Source: Asterias amurensis (Eukaryota > Echinodermata > Asteroidea > Forcipulatida > Asteriidae). From it: a DNA stretch of 64,000 nt. Of this stretch, positions 10,001-23,155 are shown piece by piece (position 1 is the stretch's first letter; the number at the start of each line of letters is the position of its first letter). The stretch spans positions 21,498,349 through 21,562,348 of the forward strand of contig NC_092651.1 in NCBI RefSeq assembly GCF_032118995.1, given 5' to 3'. A program made the translations under genes and the position numbers. The notes below the pieces were generated by a model. It did no database searches, was not told where the DNA came from, and was given only the letters and a program-made list of their open reading frames with translations.

Positions 10001-13000
10001 CACCAAATACTACACAAATGTATAGGAACATTTAGGGTCAAGAAAATACTTAGGTCTGCTTGATCCTACTTGGTTAAAGGCAATGGACATGTATGACAAT
10101 TGTCAAAGACCAGGATTTTTCGCCAGTGTGTCCCAACATATGCATGAAATAACAGATCTGTTAAAAATTGGTCTCAATCGGTCATCAAAGTTGCAAGAAA
10201 ATACATGTGAAACAAGCAGAAACATAAACTTAAAACGCTGTTATATTTTCATCTGTTCTAACTTCTCTCTTTCTTTTTGTAGGAATGGGCTGGTCAAGTT
10301 GAGATAAGTGCCTTGTCTCTTATGTACAAGTAAGTCTAGATAAAAACTTTTTACTTTCATTTGATTATTGTATATGCTCATGTTGTAATGTTGTAACTTT
10401 TAACTGATGTCATGCCATTAATTTTTTTTTTTTTGCATTTATACAATAGGACCTTTTGGTTGGTAACAGCTAATGTATTTTCATAGTTTTTATCTTTTTA
10501 TCTTGCTTTGTATTGTACACAGCGCTTTGATTCCGATTTTGCTGCAGTACTGCGCTTTATTAGTTTCTTTATTATTATTAATTTTATTAGGGTTGCACTT
10601 TGATGGCTAAGCCATTATTTATAAATGCCTAAAGACAATCTTAATCATTCATTGCTAATTCTTAACAAGTGAGTATTTTATGTTAACTGTCTTGGCAACA
10701 TTTTTTGTCCTTAGGAGAGACTTCCATGTATATCAGGAACCTGGAATGGGTGCTTTCAACGTGACCCAGAATGGTTTCCCAGACAAGGTTAGAATTACCA
10801 TTTTGCGTCAAATAATGTTTGCTAAATTTATGGATTTTTTCTGAGAGTTCCTTGTGTAGTGATGACCACCAACTCTACCAACGCCATCCTAGAAAAATCA
10901 CTCAATCCTGTTCTCATTGCTATTTGAGTCCTCCCCAAACAAAATCCACAGGCGAACAATTAGTCTTGATTTCAAGACGCTCCAGTTGTGTAATCAATAA
11001 TGAATACATGTCATGAAAGAATTTATTCAGTGGTAGAGGATGCTAACAATTCTGTTACCTTTGTATATCGCCTTGTGGTGGCAAGTGGTTTGGCGGTAAT
11101 GATAGTGGTTGGGGTTTTTTTCTGACTGCATGTATTCATGGCAACACAACTAGAATTTCTGGGAACCAATTTTAGCTTGTTATTCGATTCTGATTCAGAT
11201 CTATGCATTCTAGAGCAGATGTTTTAAAGGGACTCTGTCGTCGAGACTATAGTCTGCTTGTGGCTGGACATGTGGAAACATGAACTATCCACCAGGTACT
11301 ACATGTATGCACATTGACCATCACATCACAAACAAAAGCTTTAAAGGGCGCTGTCATTATTATCGCGCAGTGTGTGCAACAAGTGGGTAATTAGAAGCTG
11401 GTATGTTTTAATTTATTGTCATTATAAATGAAAAACAAAACGGTTATTTTATTTTTTATTAGGTTGTGTTGTGCTTCTCTCATGGCAACCACTATGACAG
11501 TGTCTTCTCAAGAAAGTTCCAAGAAAATGCAGCCATTACTCAAGGTAAACTCTTCACTTGGTTAAATCGTTTTGATTGACTGTGGAAGTCTTGCACATGC
11601 ATTTGGGCATTATAATGCTTAACATCTTTATTTTGTTCCCACAACCTCCACCAGCGGTCATCTATGAGATTTTGTACAAGGATGTCTTCAAGCTTTCCAA
11701 GCAGGTGGATGAAGCAGTCGACATCTTAAGATGCTCCAATAAGAAACCCAGAAGAGACAGTAATTGTAGTGCTGAGGGATTGAAGGAAAGAGATGATAGA
11801 GAGTGCGGAATAGAAAGGGTATTTATAACAAAGATTTAGTTGAATTTGCGTTAATTATAAAAATAAAAATAAACTGCGTGGTTCATACTGTCTTCCATAT
11901 TATCTATTCTTCAGTCCTTCTTATTGTTTCCGCAATACTTGTTTATCTTTTTGGTCATGTAGAGTGATAATGTGCACACTTTCATCAAGCACATGATTTC
12001 TCAGGTGGTGATATAGACCCCTTTTATGACTTCCATCTTTGATGTCAAACAATAGAAACAGACGCTCCAGTTGTGTAATCAATAATGAATACATGTCATG
12101 AAAGAATTTATTCGGTGGTAGAGGGTGCTAACAATTCTGTTACCTTTGTATATCGCACAACTCTCAGCCAATGATAGCTCTTTATTGACCTCTGTGAGGT
12201 GGCTGTTTTGAGGTGGCTGTTTTGGCGTACGACATCATATTCAGGGGGTCTATTAGCGATAGAAAATGAGCAAGGTGGTCACTGGAAGTGTAATAAGGGG
12301 TGTGTTTTCGTGGCAGTAACTAATAACTGTTTCGATCAATTGCCAGTGATCAACCAATGGCAAGTTCAACCGAAACAGTTATTGGTTCTGACGGGGAAAA
12401 CGCGCCCAAAGGTGGGCAGCCTCCTGATTGAAGGTGCAAGAGGAATACTGAAGTTCATGAAGTAACTTTGAATTTTTGTTGTCGTTAGGATGGGAGAGAT
12501 CGTTATGGGAGATTTCATGAAGAGAAGAGACGTCCTCCTCTACCCTACAGGGTCGCCAAGGCATTGGATCCAGAGATTTATCGGAATGTGGAATTTGATG
12601 CATGGAATGAGGAACGAAAGGGTGAGATTCCAGGCTCAAAGTTCTATTTTACGTTTTATTAAGAATGTGTCTGTGATAAATATAAAGACTTTCCATCAGA
12701 AAGGTTAACCTGTTGTACAGACACTTAGGTGCTGTGACAGTAACTAGTTGACAGGGAGTGATTTTTTCAAGATTTTCTCAAAATCTCCTTGAGCCTTTAA
12801 ATTTTCTTGAAAAAGGTAAAGCAATCAACAATTGCAGGGCCCGAATTTGGGTGAAAATCCACCAGACTGAAGGGCTTGTAGCCTGATAGAAACCTGCCAA
12901 TTTAAACATTACTGACATATTATTATTGATGGTTTTAAACAGAGCAACAGCATCAAGATTTCCTGTTAGCATCGGGAATGCAGTACGTACCTGGAGATAA

Positions 13001-16000
13001 GTGTCAGGTATGTTATATGACTTATAAAGGAAGTATATAAAGAACGTACAGATATTATGTAATGCCCTAAATTCCTGCATACAAGACGCAGTGAATCTGA
13101 CTTAAAAAAAAAGTGTCTTATCTAACGGTGCAAAATGGCCAAGAAGCTATTGTTTTTATAGTGTATGGCAGGCAGTGGCGGGCATTACCCCTTCCCTCCC
13201 AGCGTATGGTTTGTTTGCTTGTTGATAATTGTGAAAAGCCTCTTAGTCAAGGTTGAATTGAACCCATTTCTAATGAAAGACAAATGTTGTTGATTGAGTA
13301 TGTATTTCTAGATTTGGAGGACTGCATGAGTAAATTGCTTTGCTCTACATGAAATCAGATATACCACCATTATTATAGTGCAACAGTTGAGTAATGAGTT
13401 AACATTATTATTCACCCAATTCCCCTGACATTTTTTTTTCTTAAATTCAATTCAATTCTTTACCACAATATTCTTATATAGAAAGGTTTGCGGACGTATT
13501 TCCACCATGCAAAGTTTCAAATCTTACTTACACAATATTCTTGGTTGTTCCATTTTAAGGAGCCAGTTGTGCTAATGTGCAGCAAGCATTTCAAGCATTG
13601 GTACATGCATGCTTATGATATCGTTACATGCAATTTGTCTCCATTTTTTATTATGTAGAGTATATATATTCCTCTGAGTTTAGTTTTGGTTCCCTAAGCT
13701 CTCTGGGGGATGGCATATTTGAATAACCACCATCAAGTCCAATCCAACTTCATTATGAGTATGTTGTAGATTTCAATCTACTATTTATAGGGTTTACCTA
13801 AGGAACATAAGTACTTGGCACTCTTGGATGATCCTCCATTCCATCAATGGTCAACAAGGAGTGATATGGCCGAGCATCAAATTCAAGTTCTGGTGGTTTA
13901 AATCATCGGAGTGAGGTAACTAGGAGGGCAGAGATGGTTCTAGTGAAGTAGCTTAGTGCACCAGACATTTGTCAGTACAAGCTGGATGCTCCCAAGGGAG
14001 CTGAGTGGGTTAAGGAATGAAATAAATAGCCCAGTGACAAGGGGTAATAATGTTGAAGAGCTATGAGCATCATTAAGTGATGGACCGGAGCGCTTTATAA
14101 GAAGCCACTGATATTAACAAACCATTTATGATTTTTGTGTTTTCTAAGGTGTTTCTTGATGATCCAAAGAAGATGTACAATGCTCACATCCAAGACGTGC
14201 AATCCTGCAACGGTCCTGTTACTGTTTTCATTGAAGACTTGGGCGAAAAGTAAGACCTTCGTTCTTAAATTTATAAAAAGAGATCTGTGACCACTAAACC
14301 GTTCTGGAAGTTCACCTAGCCACGACTTTCACTCTTCACAAAACATTTTAGATTTGCTTTTAAATGTGGAAGACCTCAAATTAAACAAAATTACAAATTA
14401 CATTTTTACTCATGACTTACTTTGACTAAGCAAATTTGACGTCACAGCCCTGTTTTCGCTGCAAATATTTGGCAAGAGTAGAGCACGGCAAATTCGCAGT
14501 CGCCGGAAGTATGAATCGGGCTTAACTCTTTCTGTTGAAGGTGTGTGTGCTTTGTCATTCATTATTCTCTTGACCACAATTCCGCACACTTTGAAGCACT
14601 TTTATAAGTCATGTTTTTGTTTTTCTTGACTTTTGGTTTTTGCTTTCAAAAGACACACCATTCCGATGAAGAATCTCCGACCGACTGATCCAAGTCATCG
14701 ACCCTGGAGCCCTCTTAGTGGCAGACACTACAAGAATCTGACTGGCTACTATCATAAGTTCACAAACGGAGTGGCAAGTGATTCAGGTTGGTCATGACGT
14801 CATTTTGTGTATTTTAGCCACCTTTTCTTAAAGGTTTGCAGTAAAACGGTTTCAAATAAGTATTTTTTTAGTATTTATGAATCATTTTAAAATGCTTTAA
14901 TTGTAAAGTTATTTTAGCCACCTTTTGACTGCCAACCATGTTTTGTTTTTTGTTTTGTTATAAACCAAAGTAGTAGTAATAAGAAAGAAAATAATTTTGC
15001 ATCGAGGATGTAGATTATAATTTGTTTTTTAACCTTTCACCTCTAGCCACCGGGCTAGCTCGGTGGTCTAGTGATATGACATCTGCTCTAGCAATACAAA
15101 GTTCTCCGACTTGAACCTTACTCGAGTGATATATCTTTGGATTTATTTCCACAGAGTTCTGGAAAGTTCTGAGTATGCAGTGCTTAATACACAGTGGTGT
15201 AAGGGTAAAAACCAAATTATAATAAGAGAGAAGTTGAGACCTTCCAGGCTTTCTGAGTTCCTGAAAGGCAGGGTATACTTCTGGTACTTGTCAAAGACCA
15301 GTATCATCACTTGGTGTATCCCAATATATGCTGAGCTGAATTTGTCATCAAAGTTGCACAAAATTTTGTGCGTTCAGATGCCTGAGAAGGGCTTCATTAG
15401 TTCAACGATGTCGTTTCTGACAATGTTTTATAATATCAACATATCATAACCAAGTACGTTTTTAAGGTCATTAATTTTTGGAGTAATAGCCAAATGTCCC
15501 CTCTCCCTTAAGATATTCTTCTTGGTTTTTAAAACTTAACATCCATTTTGTATTCTGAATCTAGAAGTATATAGGATGAAAGCCAAGGCCATGAGGAAAG
15601 TTGGTCCGATGATGAGTCAGCCGCCAAATGTTCCCTTCAACTCTCACTATTCCTCTCCATCCCCTCCAAACAACTCTCAAGGTTTCGACCACGGTCAACC
15701 ACACCAGCATCCGCCATTCATCCGCCCCTTGATGCAACACGACAAACAGAGTCCAAGATCAACTTCTCCCTATCAGTAAGTCAATCAAGTAGAAGTAAAG
15801 TCTGTCCCGAGCCAATATGGCTCACCGGGCTGGTGTTTATATCTGGTTTCATTACCTTAATCCGCAGGTCGCAGGTTCACATTCCGCTTTAGTCAATTTT
15901 CTTTGTTCTATTCAGAATTTCTTGTAATTCGCAGTAGAGTATATTAATATAGGTCACTATATAAATGGGTCACTATATTAGAAAATCCATATTATTTCAA

Positions 16001-19000
16001 AACATTTTGGATAATAACTTATCCTGTACTTTTAGGCCTGAAGTTTCGTCTTCAAATTTTCATTTCGCTGAGGGCACTTTTATTTTATACATTTTTAAAA
16101 AGGCCCCAAGGTCAAGACCAGGGTAACGAAGGCAATTGCCTCGGTGTAATTTCTGTAACCTAACGAAGCAATTCAAATTAATTTTAACCTTTCCTCCCCC
16201 CCCCCCCTGAAACTATTTTTTTTCAGGAAAGGTAAAGGAAATGGTCGCTGTAATCACACGATGCACAACTCCTATCCAAATAGTATGGTTCAAGAAGAGT
16301 ATGATGAGAAGAGAGCATTAGAAGAATCTCTTGCTCTCTTTGAACTTCAAGAGAGAGACTCCAACTCATTTCCTGCTCTTCCGGTAAGTCTGGAAGATGT
16401 TCCTTTCTGTCAGTAGGGGCTGATTTCATGTATTGTTTTGTTAACATTGTCTCTCCGTATTGAACATCTCTTTAGATTGATTTGGCGCATTACAAATGTC
16501 TATTTTTATGATTGTTATTATGAGGCCTTTTTCTCTCTGGTTGTTTTCAGGGACATCAGTCTGGTCGCATCAACTTGGCAAGTCCAGTTAACCTGTGGGA
16601 TAAATTCAGAAAGGAAGGCAGGAAAAGTGTCTCTCCCATCCAGAGAATGAACACACCGTCTCCCGTTGCCATGTTTGATGGTAAGGAGTTATCTTTTGAA
16701 GTTTTTATTTATTTAATCGCCCTCTCCATCCAGACTCCATAAGCCTTTTTGAGGTATGGCGGGTGTGATACGCCTGATGCCACGCTCACCATGTTGGTGG
16801 TCATTAGGTTTCTGTGTAAACGTCGCCTAAAGCGTCGCCTATAATGCCCACTTCACTAAATAGCATACGTTCTATTTCTATGGTCAATACGCACAAATGT
16901 ACCACAACTTTACAGTGTTGTTGCATTGTGTCCGCCATACCTCAAAAAGGCTTATTCCCTTGAAGATGTTTTACAAAAACCCTGATGAAATATCAGCTTG
17001 GTGTGTGAATCTTGTGTTTTGTGGACTTTTCACATCGCCTTTAAGTTTGAACTGTCAATTACTTTGACCTTGGAGAAGAATTTATCCAGCAACTGGATCC
17101 GTTCATGTGATTTGGGTATTCAGAACATACAGCATGAGTTTTCCCTATGTTTTTTTTTCCCTCCCACGTCTAAAACTGCAAAAAAAGGTTACAAATGGTT
17201 GTTCATGTTCTCTCATGTTGACCGTAGCAGAGTTTTACTTATGAAGGAAGGCTTTGAAAAACTCAAAGATTAACCATTTCTTTTAAAATTATTTCAATAA
17301 TAATACTAATAAATAATGCTTAGAAAGCATCAATGGATCCCAAGCCTCTGTACGAAATTAAAATAGTAACAAACAACAGGCAGAAATAATCAAAGAGCAT
17401 TTTGTTATTGGTCTTTTCTTTTTTAAAGGAAGAGGAAATTTTGGAGGTGAGAACATCCAGGGAAGATTTCAAGACATGTCTCTTCATGATAATGGTAATA
17501 ATATGAATGTATGAATCACAAGAAAGTTGCGGGCTCGATATTTTTTCAACTAAAGTCGGATTTCCGATTTTTTTTTCCCTCAGAAAAATTTGGAAAATGG
17601 TGATAACATAGCTTGAAAAATCCATTGAACCATCAGAAAAAAATAAGAAAAATGGTGATTAAATAACCTAAACAAATGGTGAAATCATACAGGAACAAGT
17701 TTTGGTCAGCCCTTGCGCTTAAACAAATGTTGTACTACTATTTTTCAAGGACCAAATGCCATGCCTGAAGTTGGTATTTAAAAGTCATGTTGAGTCATTA
17801 TTTAAGAGCAATGCTATGCAAACTTTCTTCTTTTTGATGTGTCATGGCTGAGCCTTTTTGCACGAGTACCAGTCCTTGGTACAATTTCATAAAGCTGCTT
17901 AAGCACAAACAGTAGCCAAGCACAGCAAAATTATGTTTACAGGCAAAACAACCATATCACATGTACAATTTGTGACTGGTTTCCTGCTCATTTCTGCTGA
18001 GTTGAGCGGTATTTTCTGCTTAAGCAGCTCTATGAAATCCACCCCCTTATCTTGATACTTGTGTCCTTATTTAGCAAGACTCCCTTCCCTCCTAGTAGAT
18101 GCATGATTCAGTCTCCCAACATCAAGGATGTTTGTAATAGATGTTAAATTTGCATCGGGGATAAAGAATATTGATTTTGTTTATTTTACCCATACACCGA
18201 TGTGTGTTAGCACTGTATACTCAGTACTTTCCCGAGTCCTGTGAAAAAATATCACAGGCATGTTACTCGGGTGGGATTCAAACCCACGACCCTTGCAATT
18301 CTAGAGCAGTGTCTTACCAACTAGACTACCGAGGCAGTTCGAATCCTATGTTTTGGCAGCGGGTACCGCAACGATATAATAGATGTTAAATTTGCATCGG
18401 GTTAAAGAATATTTATTTTGGTTTTTTACCCATACACCGATGTGTGTTAGCACTGTAAACTCAGTACTTTCCCGAGTCCTGTGAAAAAATATCACAGGCA
18501 TGTTACTCGGGTGGGATTTGAAGGATGTTTGTGTTTTTCATTTATAAGTGATTCAGGAATTGGCAATTATTCAAGTTGTATCATCAATGTTTTGGCAAGA
18601 CTGTTTCCAACTTGCAAGATCCGATCATGAAAAGAAGAAATATGATTCATGTATGTATTCCTCAGAGATATCGCTTGTGAAATTCTGGAAACTTCTTGAA
18701 ATTGTTGTGTTTTATTTTTCCCTCAGGAAGAGGTGATGGGCAAGGCGCACCTAATTCAGGAAGGGTATGTCATCATTCATCAATATCTTATTTTCACATA
18801 AATAATACGGCTTTTTATTGTTTGTTCAGCTGATTTGCCCAGCCACTGTCACTTTCTAAGTAAAGTTGTCAAGCATAACTGCCTTGTCAGAACTGAGAAG
18901 TCTCCCAAATTCAAAGAATTTCCTCCGCGGTATTAGCAGGGTAGTAGAATGTAAAGCAAGACAAGTTCTCAAAAGAACATAATCTACCTGGCAAGTAGAT

Positions 19001-22000
19001 ACACATAGTGTTACTGCAAACCAAATATATATTCGCAACTGCCTTGCTAAAGATAAGGGAGGCATATCTAGAGAGCGTTATAGATGATGCAGTGATTCTC
19101 TAACAGCCTTACTTATAAGTGATAATGGCTGGGAAGAGTGGGTGTTCTATGGTCTGTAAAATAACCTATTTGCCCAGACACCATCACTTGTTGGGCTGTC
19201 AAGCATTTTGTCTTTCTCTCCTCAAGCACCATGAGCGCCTTCTTTAGGCGGATACCGGCGCTCCACTAAGTGTTCTTTATTATTATTATATTATTATTAC
19301 CATCTCATGCTCACTATACTATATAGCTCATGATACTATCATGCTGTTTGAAACTTCAAGACCACACCGGCTCTTTTCAGAATGAACACTCCACCAAAAA
19401 AAGATTTACACACGGTTGTACCTGTTTACTGTTACTGCAAGTTTACTAGTCATAGTTACTTTGTATAACATTTCATTTGTTCCTTTCTTCAGAATCATTT
19501 CAGCAGGGACAACTTCCACACCAATCAGCAACGGGAGAACACAGCTACCCCCCATGACTACTCCCCTAACGCTCCAAAGTGGCATTCTTCCAACTCCACT
19601 CTAAGCACCAGTGGGAGTAATGCCTGCCACTCGGCCGGTAACACCCCATCCCCGCCATCGGTTCCCATGATGCCTGGCTACAATGCAGGAGTGCCTATTG
19701 GGATACCACTCTACCCGATGGTCATTCCATGTTAGTATCAGGAAGGATCTTGGGTTTGTTGGGCCATATTCAAATTAGCGACTATGACTGTTGCTAAGGG
19801 TGTTGCTAAGGAAGTTCTACACTTCCACACACGATGACGCAGAAATCTAGCTGTAGCTGTAGCTGATGCAACCAATTCAAACATTGTCTCACCCATACAC
19901 CAATCTGTATTAAGCACTGGAAACTAAGAACTTTCCTGAGTCCTGTGAAAAAAAAAAAATCCACTGGCATACTTGGGTTTGAATCCTGTAATGAAGCCCA
20001 TTTGAATTTCATTGAATTTAGGTTCAGCTTTCAGTATCAGTTAGGGTTTAATTTTTGTATTAGTTGTTGGTTTTAACTTGCTACAAATAAACAGAAAAGT
20101 TGATTGATACATGAAATTATTTCTTAGAAAGATCAGTGCCACAATCACTTTTCTATCCACAAAAAACTTGTGTTTACAGCAGATTGTCTAGTTTGATACA
20201 AAATTGTTAGTTTGTGCCAATCACCAAAGTTATTTATATTTTGTGTTTTTGTTGTTATAAATCTTTTCAGTGACTGATAATTTGACTGGACCTGTCAATG
20301 CTTCTGCCACAGCCTCCAGAGACCCAAATGGCTACGATCTTCCTTTATCAGGTATTGATCCAAACTGATCTTCCTTTATCAGGTATTGATCCAAACTGAT
20401 CTTCCTTTATCAGGTATTGATCCAAACTGATCTTCCTTTATCAGGTATTGATCCAAACTGATCTTCCTTTATCAGGTATTGATCCAAAATTATCTTCCTT
20501 TTATCAGGTATTGATTCAAACTGATCTTCCTTTATCGGGTATTGATCCAAACTGATCTCCCTTTATCAGGTATTGATCCAAACTGCTCTTTATAAAGTAG
20601 AACTTGACATTGATGAAGCAACAGAAAATTTATTTATTGATTTATTGAGACAGGGTAGCCTTATCGGTATTACAACTGGTTTTCCTAAGGGCCCTGTGTA
20701 CAAACAGTAAAAGTGAAATGGCCGAGCGGTTTAGAGTATCAAATTCAAGTTCTGGTGGTTTAGTCCTCTGGGTGTTGGTTCGAATCCAAGCCATGATATT
20801 TGTGTCCTTGAGCAAGACACTTCATTAAAATTGTTTCTCTTCACCCATAAAAGGGTAATGCAAGGGTAGAGGTTGATATTGTCTTCGAAAATCCTTTGGA
20901 ACGCCACGGCATCTGAACAAGATTGCAGGAATGTATTGGCCTGATGACCAGGGCACTAATGTAAAGTGCATTGATACATTCCTGTAAAGAGCACTATAAG
21001 AACTAGTTATTATTATTATTATTAATATTAATAGTATTGCTTCAATGGAAGAAATCTGATATCTAAAGAAGATTTAAATGTTTACTGAGTTGACTTTTGG
21101 GTAGAATAAAAGTTTTTAGTCAAAGCTTTCAAACTGATTTTCAAACTGATTTTCATTTTGATTCTTTTCTTACAGATGTATCTACTATGCGCTACTATTA
21201 CAACCTTGGGATTGAGGTAAGGATTTTCAACAAAACTGGTCAAAGTCTCGGTAACATTTCATTTAAGTTTAACTCAATTCAATGTTACTTTTATTTCTGC
21301 ACTCACAATAAGAAAAGGCAAAGAACCATTTGGACATTTTTAGTTTTACAATACAAGCAAAGAGTAATTAGAACCAATGAAAATGGTTTGGTAACTACTC
21401 AAGAAAATTGTTAGCATAAAAACTTACTTGGTAACGAGAAACGAAGAGCTGATAATAGTATAAAACATTGTGAGAAACGGCTCCCTATGAAGAGCGCTTT
21501 TTTTTTTTTTAGAAAGAGGTAATTTCTTGCTTTAACAATAAAAGGTTAAGGTCTGAGGTCTTTGAATACATCAGCCTGCCACTTAGTGTACAAATTATTT
21601 AAATTATGGTTCTCCGTCGAAAAAATATTTCTCTCAAGTTCATTAGGCTGTGGTTCTTTACAAACTATCCTCTGTACAGTATCACCATCGCCTCTACCTC
21701 TTCCAAATACAACAGTGGCAACAACAGCAGCAGCAGCAGAGTCAGCAACAGCACCAGCAACAGCAGCTCCCTATGCAGCAGTCACCTGACCACCCTCCCT
21801 GCGCCATGGTGTCACAGACTCCGCACCAACAGCCAGCCCAACAGCATGTGATGCAGACTTCAGTCACCACACATTACTCCCCGGAGGGTCCTGTTTCTGT
21901 TGGTGGTAATGCTTCTGAGGAGGAGGTGGATGAAGGTATGCAACAGAGAGTATGCACCTCCAACGGTAAGCAGCTTACTAACTAACTCATCTTGCACTTA

Positions 22001-22670
22001 AAGGGCGGGTATACTTATTGAGTTTTTATGTGGCTTATTTTGTGTTTGTAGCCTAATTTGTTACCTATAAAGTAATAAGTTTTTCCCATGAAATGTGTTA
22101 GTCACATTCAGGCCAACACATAGGGTTGTGCACTAGGCAGATGCACAAACATGCTTCATTAGCCCCATACAAAAAGGCGCAATGGACCCTCCCCTGTTGA
22201 TTCCCTTATGAGCTAAAATACAATTAATATATTTCAAGCCGCAGGTTTTAGTACAGGTAAACGAGAGTATAAAGAAATGTCTAAGACCGTCCCTGTACAT
22301 ATTCTGCAGCAAGATTTAATGTTTTAAATTTTTATTGTGGTGTTTCTGATTGTTTAAACTTTGCTAAAATTGACTGTTAGGTTGTCAACAAGATGTGGCT
22401 TTGATTTCCAATCAGCAGTCGACCTTATCTTCACCCTACCTGAAAAACAAAGGAACAGAACGACTGAATGGTGTTCAACAACAACAACAACAACAACAAC
22501 AACAGCAACAACATCAGCAGCTGCCTTTGCCAATGAACGCTGTATATTTCACTTTCCCGCCACGCACCATTGCTTCAAGCCCTCACGACTCAACTTCAAC
22601 TCTAGTTCAAGATCAACAATATGTCGATAGACAGATCTCAAGATCTGCTTCACAGCTGAGTTTAGAGGGC

Positions 22671-22717
<47 letters not shown>

Positions 22718-23122
22718 ATGTGATTCTGATAATGTTGTTCTTTCTGCTGTTAATACCGATTCCGCAGTAGGTAACAGTGCGGCGAGATCTGCAATGACAA
22801 CCCCCATGAGACTCAGCATGCCGCTGAGAATCCCCACACCACGGTCTGAAGAACACGGCGCCAACGCTCACATTGATAATCGGTCACCCTCTCCATTCCT
22901 TCCAGCTTGTCCTCCAGAGATCCGAGTCTCCAGTGCTGCCCGGAGTCTGGTCACCCCAACCCGGCGTAAATCTCCCTTTGATGTTGTTAGCCCGGGAGTA
23001 TTTCCCATGTCACCCTTCCCAGTTGTTCAAAATACTAACGCTACTATTCACCTTCCTCGTTTGTCTCAAACAGGACCCACCCAGTCGTACTACATTGAGT
23101 CCCCCATCCACCAGCACATTGC

Positions 23123-23155
<33 letters not shown>

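Noticed and set aside
18290-18345. Candidate tRNA gene on the minus strand
   Set aside because: The sequence is the tRNA-like head of a family D SINE repeated many times in the window.
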